Origin: Oceanicaulis sp052055585
GTDB lineage: Bacteria; Pseudomonadota; Alphaproteobacteria; Caulobacterales; Maricaulaceae
Direction of reading: 5' to 3'
Assembly (NCBI RefSeq): GCF_052055585.1
Contig: NZ_CP170485.1
Span: 3,041,910 to 3,105,909, forward strand
Length of the DNA stretch: 64,000 nucleotides
In this document: positions 42,133 through 50,807 of the stretch, piece by piece
How positions within the stretch are numbered: the first letter of the stretch is position 1
Layout: each line of letters begins with the position of its first letter
Notes under the pieces: generated by a model
What the model was told of the DNA's origin: nothing
Database searches by the model: none
The model's input: the letters and a program-made list of their open reading frames with translations, nothing else
Made by a program: the position numbers and the translations under genes

Positions 42133-44313
42133 ATGACCATGGACGGACACGATAAGACGGCTTCAGGCGGCTGCCCCTTTCACCACGGCGGCAATACCGC
42201 AATGGACAAGCCGGTCACCAAATGGTGGCCCAACGCGCTCAATCTCGACATTCTCCATCAGCGCGGCGCACGCACCAATCCGATGGACCCCGACTTTGAT
42301 TACAAGGCGGCGGTGAAGTCCCTCGACTTCGAGGCGGTGAAAGCCGACGTCAAAGCCCTGCTGCATGACAGCCAGGACTGGTGGCCGGCGGATTGGGGCC
42401 ATTATGGCGGCCTGATGATCCGGCTCGCCTGGCACTCGGCCGGTTCCTATCGCCTTGCGGATGGCCGCGGCGGCGGCGGTGCGGGCAATATCCGCTTCGC
42501 CCCGCTCAACTCCTGGCCCGATAACGCCAGCCTGGACAAGGCGCGTCGCCTGTTATGGCCGGTGAAGAAAAAGTACGGCAACAAGCTCAGCTGGGCCGAT
42601 CTCATTATCCTGTCGGGCACTGTGGCCTATGAGGATATGGGGCTGGAGACCTTTGGCTTCGGCTTTGGCCGCGAGGATATCTGGGGTCCCGAGACCGATG
42701 TCTACTGGGGTTCGGAAGCGGAATGGCTGGCCAAGTCCGAAGAACGCTATGGCGATCTTGAGGACGCCTCCACGCTCGAAAACCCTCTGGCGGCGACCCA
42801 TATGGGCCTGATCTATGTCAATCCCGAGGGCGTGAACGGCAATCCTGATCCGTTAAAGACCGCCGCCCAGGTGCGCGAAACCTTCAAGCGCATGGCGATG
42901 GATGACGAGGAAACCGCAGCCCTCACTTGCGGCGGCCACACTGTGGGCAAGGCCCATGGCAAGGGCGCCGTGGACAAGATCGGCGCGGAGCCGGAAGGCT
43001 GTGGTGTGGACTCCCAGGGCTTTGGCTGGGCCAATCCCGGTCATGAGGGCAAGGCGACCAACGCCTTCACCTCCGGCATTGAGGGGGCCTGGACCCAGCA
43101 TCCCACCCAGTGGGACATGGGCTATTTTGACTATCTGTTCGGCTATGAGTGGGAGCTGAAGAAGTCCCCCGCCGGCGCCTGGCAGTGGGAGCCGGTCAAC
43201 ATGCCCGAGGACCACAAGCCGGTGGACGCCACCGATCCGTCCATTCGCCACAACCCCATCATGACCGATGCGGACATGGCGATGAAGATGGACCCGACCT
43301 ACAACGCGATCTGCCAGAAATTCCGCAAGGACCCGCAATACTTTGCGGACACGTTCGCGCGGGCCTGGTTCAAGCTCACCCACCGCGATATGGGCCCCAA
43401 GGCCAATTATGTCGGCCCCTTCGTGCCGTCCGAGGATTTGATCTGGCAAGACCCGATCCCGGCAGGCCCGACCGGGTATGATGTGGATGCGGTGAAAGCG
43501 AAAATCCGCAACAGCGATCTGACCCCGGCCGAGCTGATCGCCACCGCCTGGGACAGCGCCCGCACCTATCGCGGCTCTGACAAGCGCGGCGGCGCCAATG
43601 GCGCGCGCATCCGGCTTGCGCCCCAGAAGGACTGGGAGGGCAATGAGCCGCTGCGTCTGCATCGCGTGCTGACCGTGCTCGAACCCATTGCCGAGGAGAC
43701 CGGCGCGTCAGTCGCTGATGTCATCGTGCTGGGCGGCGTTGTGGGTCTGGAAGACGCCATCGCCAAAGCCGGCTCTGATGTGGCTGTGCCCTTCGCGCCC
43801 GGTCGCGGCGATGCAACCGCCGCGCAGACCGATGCGGACTCCTTTGAGCCGCTCGAACCGCTGGCGGATGGCTTCCGCAACTGGATGAAAGAGCGCTATG
43901 CGGTCAGCGCCGAGGAATTGATGCTTGATCGCGCCCAGCTTCTGGGCCTGACGGCGCATGAGATGACGGTGCTTGTGGGCGGCCTGCGCGTGCTGGGCGT
44001 CAATCACAACGGATCGTCCCATGGCGTCTTCACCGACCGCGTCGGACAGCTGACCACAGACTTCTTCGTCAATCTCACCGACATGGCCAATAGCTGGCAT
44101 CCGGTTGAGAACGGGCTCTATGAAGTGCGTGACCGCAAGACCGGCGCCGTGAAGTGGAGTGCGACGAGCGCCGATCTGGTGTTCGGCTCGAACTCCATCC
44201 TGCGCGCCTATGCCGAGGTCTATGCCCAGGACGACAATAAAGAGAAGTTCGTCAAGGACTTCGTCGCCGCCTGGACCAAGGTCATGAATAATGACCGGTT
44301 CGATCTGAACTAG
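42133..44313 (+). CDS. katG: Catalase-peroxidase KatG
   Basis: 726 aa from ATG 42133, preceded by GGGAGGAC. Active-site segment GLMIRLAWHSAGSYR (distal Arg, Trp, His), LADGRGGGGAGNIRFAPLNS, and proximal heme ligand region LTCGGHTVGKAHG. A duplicated, inactive C-terminal peroxidase domain (~430-726) follows. The YGNKLSWADL and VYWGSEAEW parts supply the Met-Tyr-Trp adduct partners. Bifunctional heme enzyme destroying hydrogen peroxide; probably OxyR-activated. Confidence 0.96.
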   Translation: MTMDGHDKTASGGCPFHHGGNTAMDKPVTKWWPNALNLDILHQRGARTNPMDPDFDYKAAVKSLDFEAVKADVKALLHDSQDWWPADWGHYGGLMIRLAWHSAGSYRLADGRGGGGAGNIRFAPLNSWPDNASLDKARRLLWPVKKKYGNKLSWADLIILSGTVAYEDMGLETFGFGFGREDIWGPETDVYWGSEAEWLAKSEERYGDLEDASTLENPLAATHMGLIYVNPEGVNGNPDPLKTAAQVRETFKRMAMDDEETAALTCGGHTVGKAHGKGAVDKIGAEPEGCGVDSQGFGWANPGHEGKATNAFTSGIEGAWTQHPTQWDMGYFDYLFGYEWELKKSPAGAWQWEPVNMPEDHKPVDATDPSIRHNPIMTDADMAMKMDPTYNAICQKFRKDPQYFADTFARAWFKLTHRDMGPKANYVGPFVPSEDLIWQDPIPAGPTGYDVDAVKAKIRNSDLTPAELIATAWDSARTYRGSDKRGGANGARIRLAPQKDWEGNEPLRLHRVLTVLEPIAEETGASVADVIVLGGVVGLEDAIAKAGSDVAVPFAPGRGDATAAQTDADSFEPLEPLADGFRNWMKERYAVSAEELMLDRAQLLGLTAHEMTVLVGGLRVLGVNHNGSSHGVFTDRVGQLTTDFFVNLTDMANSWHPVENGLYEVRDRKTGAVKWSATSADLVFGSNSILRAYAEVYAQDDNKEKFVKDFVAAWTKVMNNDRFDLN

Positions 44314-44318
44314 ACCAG

Positions 44319-44351
44319 TAAGGGAGCGCTCCTGTTTCAGGGGCGCTCCTT
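44319..44351 (+). other. Hairpin between katG and oxyR
   Basis: AAGGGAGCGCTCC TGTTTCA GGGGCGCTCCTT forms a ~10-bp stem directly after katG. No long T-run follows, so it may be an imperfect terminator allowing some read-through into oxyR. Confidence 0.5.
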
Positions 44352-44382
44352 CATGACTGACCCCAGCCGATCAGGACGCCGA

Positions 44383-45297
44383 ATGAGCAGCCATCTGCCC
44401 ACGCTTCGACAACTCACCTTTCTTCTGGCCCTGGCCGAGCACGGCTCGTTCTCTCGCGCCGCCGAAGCCGCCCATGTCACCCAGCCCACCCTGTCCGCCG
44501 GGATCAAGGAGCTGGAGACGATACTGGGCGCGACGCTGGTGGAGCGCGGCGCCCGGGGCGCCGCCCTGACGCCGGCTGGCGAAGCCGCCGTGTCGCGGGC
44601 GCGGATCGTGCTGACCGAGGCCGAGGATCTGGTGCATATGGCGCGGGCGGCGGGCGAGCCCTTGTCCGGCCCGTTCCGGTTGGGGGTCATCCCCACCATT
44701 GCGCCCTTCTTGCTGCCCAAAGCCCTGCCCAGCCTGCGCGAGCAGTATCCCAAGCTGGAATTGTTCCTGCGCGAGGATCTGACCCATCGCCTTGTGGAGG
44801 CGCTCAAGGATCGGCGTCTGGATGCGGCCCTGATCGCCCTTCCCTATGACGCGCCGGGGATCGAGACGACGGGGCTTCTGGAAGACGAGTTCCTGTTCGC
44901 GGCGACCCCGGACCATCCGCTCGCCAAGGTGGACAAGCTCAGTCCGGCCATGCTGGCCGATGAGCCGCTCTTGCTGCTCGAGGATGGTCATTGCCTGCGC
45001 GACCACGCCCTGTCGGTGTGTTCAGCCAGCAGGCCTGACACCAATGACGCCCGATCGGACTTCGCCGCCACCTCGCTGCACACGCTGGTGCAGATGGTGA
45101 AATCGGGGCTCGGCGCGACGCTGCTGCCCAAACTCGCCATTGATGCGGGGCTGGCGGACCGGCTTGATCTGGCCATCCGCCCGTTTGATCCGCCTGTGGC
45201 TGGCCGGGAAATCGGCGTCGCCTGGCGCAAGGGCAGCGCCCGCGAACACGAAGCGCGCATGCTGGCCGATGCGGTGCGAGAGGCGCTGAAGGGGTAG
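44383..45297 (+). CDS. oxyR: Hydrogen peroxide-responsive LysR regulator OxyR
   Basis: 304 aa from ATG 44383, with AGGA six bases upstream; an in-frame ATG at 44353 is less likely. N-terminal winged HTH (LPTLRQLTFLLALAEHGSFS, then VTQPTLSAGIKELE). The effector domain contains LEDGHCLRDHALSVCSAS, which carries the two redox cysteines of OxyR (C-x6-7-C). Placed directly after katG and near ahpCD, it is their likely peroxide-dependent activator. Confidence 0.9.
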   Translation: MSSHLPTLRQLTFLLALAEHGSFSRAAEAAHVTQPTLSAGIKELETILGATLVERGARGAALTPAGEAAVSRARIVLTEAEDLVHMARAAGEPLSGPFRLGVIPTIAPFLLPKALPSLREQYPKLELFLREDLTHRLVEALKDRRLDAALIALPYDAPGIETTGLLEDEFLFAATPDHPLAKVDKLSPAMLADEPLLLLEDGHCLRDHALSVCSASRPDTNDARSDFAATSLHTLVQMVKSGLGATLLPKLAIDAGLADRLDLAIRPFDPPVAGREIGVAWRKGSAREHEARMLADAVREALKG

Positions 45298-45298
45298 G

Positions 45299-45415
45299 GG
45301 GAGGCGCTGAATTCCCGGGCGAGCAAAGCGAAGACCCGGGACCTTGTTCCGCATAAAGCGCCTTATCCTGATGGAGGCCCCGGCTCGGCGCTGCGCTTGG
45401 CCGGGGTTTCACTCA
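45299..45415. repeat. Paired palindromic intergenic repeat
   Basis: Two inverted repeats stand side by side. TCCCGGG (45313-45319) pairs with CCCGGGA (45335-45341) around a CGAGCAAAGCGAAGA loop, and CCCCGGC (near 45379) pairs with GGCCGGGG (near 45400) around a TCGGCGCTGCGCTT loop. This resembles dispersed palindromic elements common between genes in alphaproteobacteria. Only one copy is seen in this window. Confidence 0.45.
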
Positions 45416-45423
45416 AATCCAAC

Positions 45424-45456
45424 AAAAAACCCCGGCGTTTCCGCCGGGGTTTTCGT
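45424..45456 (-). terminator. Bidirectional terminator at the end of fabAB
   Basis: AAAACCCCGGCG TTTC CGCCGGGGTTTT with T-runs on both strands, just beyond the fabB stop; it can also stop oxyR transcripts. Confidence 0.9.
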
Positions 45457-45474
45457 TTGCGCCGGGCGCAGACC

Positions 45475-46689
45475 CTAGTCGGGGCGGCCCAGAATGATGG
45501 TGCCGTTGGTGCCGCCAAAGCCGAAGGAGTTCGACAGCACGGTGTTGAGCTCGGCCTGTTTCGTCTCGGTGACGATGGGCAGATCGGCCAGTTCAGGATC
45601 CATCTCGTCGATATTGATGGAGGGGGCGATGAAGCCCTCTTTCATCATCAGCAGCGAGTAGATCGCTTCCTGAACGCCCGCCGCGCCCAGCGAGTGGCCG
45701 GACATGGATTTGGTCGCCGACAGGGCCGGGACATCCTTGCCGAACACCGCGCGCAGGCCTTCAGATTCCTTCACATCGCCCACAGGCGTAGAGGTGGCGT
45801 GCGGGTTGATGTAGTCGATCTTGCGGCCCTTGGCTTCTTTGAGCGCAATCTGCATGCAGCGCGCTGCGCCTTCGCCGGACGGCTGGACCATGTCGTGGCC
45901 GTCAGACGTCGCGCCATAGCCGAGCACTTCGGCGTAGATAGTTGCGCCGCGCGCTTTCGCCCGCTCATACTCTTCGAGCACCACAATGCCGGCGCCGCCG
46001 GCGATGACGAAGCCGTCGCGGTTCTTGTCGAACGCGCGCGAGGCCACAGCCGGGGTGTCGTTATAGTTCGAACTCATGGCGCCCATGGCGTCAAACAGGT
46101 TCGAGAGCGCCCAGTGCAGCTCTTCGCCGCCGCCTGCGAACATCACGTCCTGCTTGCCCCACTGGATCTGCTCTGCGGCCGCGCCCATGCAGTGCAGGGA
46201 CGTGGTGCAGGCCGAGCTGATCGAATAGTTCAGGCCCTTGATCTTGAACGGGGTGGCGAGCGTCGCCGAGCCCGTCGAGCACATGGCTTTGGGCACCGCG
46301 AACGGACCGATGCGCTTGGGCCCCTTTTCGCGGGTGATGTCGGCGGCTTTCACGATGGCTTCCACAGACGGACCGCCCGTGCCCACGATCAGGCCGGTGC
46401 GCTCGTTGGAGACATCGCTGTCTTCAAGCCCTGCATCGGCGATGGCCTGCTGCATGGACATGTACGCCCAGCCCGCGCCTTCGCCCATGAAGCGATAGGC
46501 GCGCTTGTCCACATGCTCGGACGGATCGGCCTTGGGACGCGCATGCACCTGGCATTTGAAGCCCAGCTCTGCGTATTCGGGTGCAGCGATGACGCCGGAC
46601 TTGCCCGCTTTCAGACTGGCGGCGACTTCCTGCGCGTTATCGCCAATGGATGAAACAATGCCGATACCGGTGACGACGACACGCCTCAT
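45475..46689 (-). CDS. fabB: Beta-ketoacyl-ACP synthase I
   Basis: 404 aa. Catalytic Cys in SISSACTTSLHCMGAA, His in NPHATSTPVGD and His in KSMSGHSLGAAG; it starts MRRVVVTGIGIVSSIGDNAQ and ends SFGFGGTNGTIILGR. FabB elongates unsaturated acyl chains made by FabA. Its start overlaps the fabA stop by 4 bases (ATGA), giving the classic fabAB operon for anaerobic-type unsaturated fatty acid synthesis. Confidence 0.95.
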   Translation of the reverse strand: MRRVVVTGIGIVSSIGDNAQEVAASLKAGKSGVIAAPEYAELGFKCQVHARPKADPSEHVDKRAYRFMGEGAGWAYMSMQQAIADAGLEDSDVSNERTGLIVGTGGPSVEAIVKAADITREKGPKRIGPFAVPKAMCSTGSATLATPFKIKGLNYSISSACTTSLHCMGAAAEQIQWGKQDVMFAGGGEELHWALSNLFDAMGAMSSNYNDTPAVASRAFDKNRDGFVIAGGAGIVVLEEYERAKARGATIYAEVLGYGATSDGHDMVQPSGEGAARCMQIALKEAKGRKIDYINPHATSTPVGDVKESEGLRAVFGKDVPALSATKSMSGHSLGAAGVQEAIYSLLMMKEGFIAPSINIDEMDPELADLPIVTETKQAELNTVLSNSFGFGGTNGTIILGRPD

Positions 46690-47222
46690 GCTTGCTCTCC
46701 GCCCTTGTTGGTTGCTTCAGGCTGGAACAGACCCACCCGCATATCCTTGGCGGTGTAGATCGTGGTTCCGTCCGCCTCTACGTGACCATCGGCAATGCCG
46801 AGCACAAGGCGACGATTGATCACACGCTTGAGATCAATGACATAGCGGACCTTTTTCACATGCGGTTCGATCTGGCCGGTGAATTTCACCTCGCCCACGC
46901 CGAGCGCGCGGCCTTTGCCCGGCGCGCCGGTCCAGCCCAGATAGAAGCCCACCAGTTGCCACATGGCGTCCAGGCCCAGACAGCCCGGCATCACCGGATC
47001 GCCTTTGAAGTGGCATTCGAAGAACCACAGATCCGGGTTCACATCGAGTTCGGCGATCAGATGGCCTTTGCCATAGGCGCCGCCATCGGAGCTGATCTCG
47101 GTGATGCGATCAAACATCAGCATGGGGGGCAGCGGCAATTGCGCATTGCCGGGACCAAACAGATCGCCTTTGCCGCAGGCGATCAGGTCATCGTAATCAT
47201 AGCTGTTTTTCTGGTCTGTCAT
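46686..47222 (-). CDS. fabA: 3-hydroxydecanoyl-ACP dehydratase/isomerase
   Basis: 178 aa from ATG 47222 (MTDQKNSYDYDDLIACGKGD). Active-site His in FFECHFKGDPVMPGCLG and Asp in GLDAMWQLVGFYLGW are present, together with the C-terminal DMRVGLF. It dehydrates 3-hydroxydecanoyl-ACP and isomerises to the cis-3 product, the branch point to unsaturated fatty acids. Confidence 0.95.
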   Translation of the reverse strand: MTDQKNSYDYDDLIACGKGDLFGPGNAQLPLPPMLMFDRITEISSDGGAYGKGHLIAELDVNPDLWFFECHFKGDPVMPGCLGLDAMWQLVGFYLGWTGAPGKGRALGVGEVKFTGQIEPHVKKVRYVIDLKRVINRRLVLGIADGHVEADGTTIYTAKDMRVGLFQPEATNKGGEQA

Positions 47223-47335
47223 GGGGTCCGTCGAGCCGGTCCGGCCAAGTGAGCCGGGGTCGGAAGTTGCGGCGAACGCGCCAGCGCTGCACGGAGATCG
47301 CACCGCGCCAGGCTCTCATCCTGGGTTCAGATCCG

Positions 47336-47926
47336 TCAGTCGGCTGAAGCGGAGTTTTCCGGGCCCGCCCCGAGCGCGTCTGGTTCAGACGCAGAGCGGT
47401 AGCATGACGTTTGCCCCCCCTCAAGCGCGGGGGTCGGCTGGGTCTCTTCGGGATAGACGCCCCAGAAGGCGTCTGAACGGGCCCAACCGCGACGGTCATC
47501 AGCCTCCAGACGGCACCAGCCGGCGCGGCAGCGTTCCAGCCAGAGCACTGCGCCCGCTTCCACATCCGCGATCAGGGAGGCGGTTTCGTCCGGTCTCGAC
47601 AACAGGCGTGTCGCCTCTGTCGCCCAGACCGACCGGCGACCGGTCAGGGTGCGACGATGCATCCACACCTCCTCGCCCTCGGGATCGCGCACCCGGCGCC
47701 AGTCAGGGGTCTCGGCGACCACCTCCATGGGCAGGCCCTTGCGCTGGTACAGCCAGGCGACGGGGTGGGTGAAAGAGGGTCCGGCCCGCCCCCGGGTCTC
47801 GTTGTATTTCAGCGAGACAAAACGGGGCACCGGCAGTCCGGAGAACGTGTCACAGGTTTGCGCGCTTGCGGGGTGAGAGGTCATCAGCCCCCCCAGCAGC
47901 AAGATCAGTGCAAACAGCGTCCGCAT
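47336..47926 (-). CDS. Secreted SH3-like domain protein
   Basis: 196 aa. Signal peptide (LLLGGLMTSHPASAQ). Two bacterial SH3-like units: PVPRFVSLKYNETRGRAGPS (R-G-x-G-P), GLPMEVVAETPDWRRVRDPE, GEEVWMHRRTLTGRRSV and a second copy around LERCRAGWCRLEADDRRGWA. This is the SH3_4-type periplasmic protein common in alphaproteobacteria, thought to bind cell-wall peptides. A short Cys-containing tail follows. Confidence 0.83.
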   Translation of the reverse strand: MRTLFALILLLGGLMTSHPASAQTCDTFSGLPVPRFVSLKYNETRGRAGPSFTHPVAWLYQRKGLPMEVVAETPDWRRVRDPEGEEVWMHRRTLTGRRSVWATEATRLLSRPDETASLIADVEAGAVLWLERCRAGWCRLEADDRRGWARSDAFWGVYPEETQPTPALEGGQTSCYRSASEPDALGAGPENSASAD

Positions 47927-48066
47927 GGCGTTCCGTCATCTCCGGCCAGAGTGAATCACCGCACAAACGTGAAGGGGCATGATTAAGATTGTTTTTCGCT
48001 AGGGCTGGATATGCGGCCCGGACGCACCCATCTTGCGCCCAGATTGCAGCTTTCGGGGAAACCGTC

Positions 48067-48966
48067 ATGATCCGCACCGCTCTTGTCGCCAGCCTGGCTC
48101 TGACCGCTACGGCGCACGCCCAGTCGGAGAACCAGGTCTATGTGGAGACCACCGATCTGGGTTCCGGGCTCTACATGCTCGCCACCAATCAGGCCGGTAA
48201 TGTGGGCGTGAGTGTGGGCGAGGACGGGGTGTTCATGATCGACACCCAGATGGAGCGCTTTGCGCCCGCTATCGACGCGGCACAGCGCGCCGTGTCCGGC
48301 GACCGCGCCGTGGATCAGGTGCTCAACACCCACCTTCACGGCGACCACGTGCTGGGTAACGCCTATTTCGCCGAGCAGGGCGCGGTCATCATGGCCCATC
48401 CCAGCGTGCGCGACGGCCTGATGAACCCTGTCACGGCCCAGCTGACCGGCTCCACCCCTGAACCTCTGTCCGGCGGCTATCTGCCGACCGTGGACGTCAA
48501 TGACGGGGATGTGGTCACGATTAATGGCCTGACCGCTCATCTGCACCATACCCCGGCGGCCCACACCAATGGTGATATCTTCGTCGTGTTTGAAGACGCC
48601 AATGTGATCCATGCCGGCGATCTGCTGTTCTCGGGCTGGTTCCCCTATATCGATCTCGACAATGGCGGCACGGTGGATGGCTATATCGCTGGCATGCAGG
48701 CCATTGTGGATGTGGCGGACGCCGACACGCAGATCATTCCCGGCCATGGTCCGCTCTCGACCGAAGCCGATCTGGAAGCCAGCATCATCATGCTGACCGA
48801 GGCGAAGGCCCGGGTTCAGGCGCTGGTCGATCAAGGCCTCAATCTGCAGCAGGTTCAGGACGCGGCGCCGCTGGCGGACTTCCATGACGACTGGAATTGG
48901 GGTTTCATCACCACCGAACGCATGGTCTGGACGCTGTATCGGGATATCACCGGTGAAACCGAATAA
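48067..48966 (+). CDS. Exported metallo-beta-lactamase-fold hydrolase
   Basis: 299 aa from ATG 48067. Signal peptide (LALTATAHAQ). Zinc motifs: NTHLHGDHVLGN (HxHxDH), PAAHTNGDIFV, VIHAGDLLFS and IPGHGPLS. It belongs to the periplasmic MBL group containing quinoprotein-relay and glyoxalase-II-like enzymes; it is not necessarily a beta-lactamase. Substrate unknown. Confidence 0.85.
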   Translation: MIRTALVASLALTATAHAQSENQVYVETTDLGSGLYMLATNQAGNVGVSVGEDGVFMIDTQMERFAPAIDAAQRAVSGDRAVDQVLNTHLHGDHVLGNAYFAEQGAVIMAHPSVRDGLMNPVTAQLTGSTPEPLSGGYLPTVDVNDGDVVTINGLTAHLHHTPAAHTNGDIFVVFEDANVIHAGDLLFSGWFPYIDLDNGGTVDGYIAGMQAIVDVADADTQIIPGHGPLSTEADLEASIIMLTEAKARVQALVDQGLNLQQVQDAAPLADFHDDWNWGFITTERMVWTLYRDITGETE

Positions 48967-48982
48967 GATTCAAACCGTCTGG

Positions 48983-49192
48983 ATGCCGGAACCGCGCATC
49001 CTGACCCTGATCATCATGATCGCTCTGGTGATGGGGCTGGTGTTTTCCAGCCTCCTCGGCAGCTGGGTGTATGGCGGCGCCGTGGGGCTGATGTTCGCCG
49101 GCGGCATCTATCTGTTCGTCGTGGTCAACGCCCGGCGCGCCGCCAGAACCCTGGCCCAGCATCATCACGGCAAGCATCGCGGCCGGATCTGA
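48983..49192 (+). CDS. Small two-helix membrane protein
   Basis: 69 aa from ATG 48983 (MPEPRILTLIIMIALVMGLV). Two membrane segments and a basic His-rich tail (ARTLAQHHHGKHRGRI). It starts 16 bases after the MBL gene's stop, so it is probably co-transcribed. Function unknown. Confidence 0.55.
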   Translation: MPEPRILTLIIMIALVMGLVFSSLLGSWVYGGAVGLMFAGGIYLFVVVNARRAARTLAQHHHGKHRGRI

Positions 49193-49226
49193 CGCTTGCT
49201 GTCACAGTCCAGTTCGGGGTAGGGAA

Positions 49227-49241
49227 GGGACAAATTGTCCC
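49227..49241. promoter_or_regulatory. Perfect palindrome GGGACAA-A-TTGTCCC
   Basis: A 15-base palindrome with 7-base arms lies 13 bases upstream of the start at 49255, inside wider GGGAA...TTCCC arms. It could be a repressor operator or a small hairpin over the 5' end of the message. No clear Shine-Dalgarno sequence is seen at this start. Confidence 0.4.
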
Positions 49242-49254
49242 AGGCTTTCCCTCG

Positions 49255-49509
49255 ATGTTCGCCAACACCGCAACCTATCCGCGCCGCCGCGCCGATCTGA
49301 CCCTTCTCAGCTTCATGGTGCTGGGAATGGCGGTGGCGCTTGTTGTCGGCGTGCTGGGGCGCAGCTTTACGCTGGCTGTGCTGCTGGGCCTTGCGCCCGG
49401 CCTGCTCCTGGGCGGGGTCGCCTGGTTCCGCATCAAGCGCGGGGGCTGCGGGGGCTGTCAGTTCTGCCCGATGCGCAAGCCGGGCAGCTGCGGGATGCCG
49501 GCAGACTGA
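49255..49509 (+). CDS. Small membrane protein with Cys-rich tail
   Basis: 84 aa. Two membrane segments (LTLLSFMVLGMAVALVVGVL and FTLAVLLGLAPGLLLGGVAW) then RIKRGGCGGCQFCPMRKPGS and a further C. Five cysteines in CxxCxxC-like spacing suggest metal binding on the cytoplasmic side. The last 77 bases overlap the convergent moeB gene. The hydrophobic pattern supports coding; function unknown. Confidence 0.5.
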   Translation: MFANTATYPRRRADLTLLSFMVLGMAVALVVGVLGRSFTLAVLLGLAPGLLLGGVAWFRIKRGGCGGCQFCPMRKPGSCGMPAD

Positions 49510-50209
49510 CCGTCCGCATCCGGCCGGACAATCCGTCATAAAAGCCGATCCGGCCCAGTAGCGGCTCGCCTGCGCACGAAATCAGCTTGATCGCCTCCAT
49601 CGCCATCATCGAGCCAATGACGCCAGTCAGCGCCCCCACCACGCCCATGACGGCGCAGTCCTCGGCGTCCGGCGGGGTTTCCGGCACCCAGCACTGATAA
49701 CAGGGGGCGCCCGGCTTCAAATGCGGCGCGAAGACGCCTACTTGCCCTTCCCAACGCCCCACGGCGCCCGACACCAGCGGGATGCGGGCCTTGATGGCGG
49801 CGCGGTTCACCGCAAAGCGGGTGTCAAAGTCATCACAGCCGTCGAGCACCAGGTCAGCATCGGACAGAAGGTCCGGCAGGGTCTCGTCCGTCGCCTTCAG
49901 GTTCACCGCCTCCACCTCGACGCCCGGATCGAGGGCGTTGAGCGCGGCTTTCGCCCGCTCCACCTTGCTGGCGTTTACATCGTCGGTCCGAAACAGGATC
50001 TGGCGCTGGAGATTGCTCAGCGACACCGTATCAGCATCAACAATGCGCACATGTCCGACGCCCGCCGCGGCGAGATAGAGCAAGGCCGGCGCGCCCAGCC
50101 CGCCGGCGCCAATCACGGTGATGCGGGCGCGGCTCAGTTTCTGCTGGCCGGGACCGCCCAGCTCTTTGAGCACGATGTGTCGGGCATGTCGTTTGACGTC
50201 AACGGCCAT
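49433..50209 (-). CDS. moeB: HesA/MoeB/ThiF-family adenylyltransferase
   Basis: 258 aa. ATP-binding VIGAGGLGAPALLYLAAAGV, DADTVSLSNLQRQILF, CDDFDTRFAVN and GVIGSMMAMEAIKLI. Zinc-binding CYQCW and the C-terminal CPACA are present. No rhodanese domain. It adenylates the C-terminal glycine of a ubiquitin-like sulphur carrier, MoaD for molybdopterin or ThiS for thiamine; the choice cannot be made from context here. Confidence 0.85.
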   Translation of the reverse strand: MAVDVKRHARHIVLKELGGPGQQKLSRARITVIGAGGLGAPALLYLAAAGVGHVRIVDADTVSLSNLQRQILFRTDDVNASKVERAKAALNALDPGVEVEAVNLKATDETLPDLLSDADLVLDGCDDFDTRFAVNRAAIKARIPLVSGAVGRWEGQVGVFAPHLKPGAPCYQCWVPETPPDAEDCAVMGVVGALTGVIGSMMAMEAIKLISCAGEPLLGRIGFYDGLSGRMRTVSLPASRSCPACASGRTDSPRSPRA

Positions 50210-50318
50210 GTGGGTCAGACCTGATGCTTGCGGGACGGATGGGCAAAGCCTCTGCTCAGCCTGTGTTCATGAGGACCAGTCTAGCCTAGCCTGAACCGCC
50301 AACCATGGGGATGCACAG

Positions 50319-50738
50319 ATGAAATACCTGATCACCGCCGCTCTGGGCCTGTTGGTCGCTGCCTGCGCGACCGCTGAAGGCTATCGCCAGCATATGAGCC
50401 AGCTGATCGGGCGCAGCCAGGATGTGGTGCTGGTCGAGTTCGGCTCCCCGGACCGTGTGGACGAGCTGAGCGATGGCGGCGAGGTCTGGAGCTATATGCG
50501 CGAGGAACAGCAGGTGATTCCGGGCGGCTATCGCACCATCCCCAATGAACGCCGGGTCACCTATGTGGATTCCAATGGCGAGCGGCACACCCGCATCGAG
50601 CGCTATGACGAGACGGTCTATGAGCCTGACGAGGCGCGCTGGGTGCAATGTGAGACCCGGATCGTGATCGACCCGGCAGGCATCGTGCGGGACTTCCGTT
50701 TTGTGGGCGATGGCTGCGTGGCTGAAGAGCTGTACTGA
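50319..50738 (+). CDS. Small lipoprotein, hypothetical
   Basis: 139 aa. Lipoprotein signal with lipobox VAACAT near 16. The mature part, MSQLIGRSQDVVLVEFGSPD (helix then GSPDRV-like turn), GGEVWSYMREEQQVIP and IVIDPAGIVRDFRFVGDGC, resembles SmpA/BamE-type small lipoprotein folds, with a G-x-P turn after the first helix. Function unknown; predicted outer-membrane or periplasmic. Confidence 0.68.
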   Translation: MKYLITAALGLLVAACATAEGYRQHMSQLIGRSQDVVLVEFGSPDRVDELSDGGEVWSYMREEQQVIPGGYRTIPNERRVTYVDSNGERHTRIERYDETVYEPDEARWVQCETRIVIDPAGIVRDFRFVGDGCVAEELY

Positions 50739-50807
50739 CCCGGCCCGCTCACTGGCGGCAGGGCGCGAAACAGGCCAAGGTCGGGCTCTGTCAAAGGAGC
50801 CCGCACC

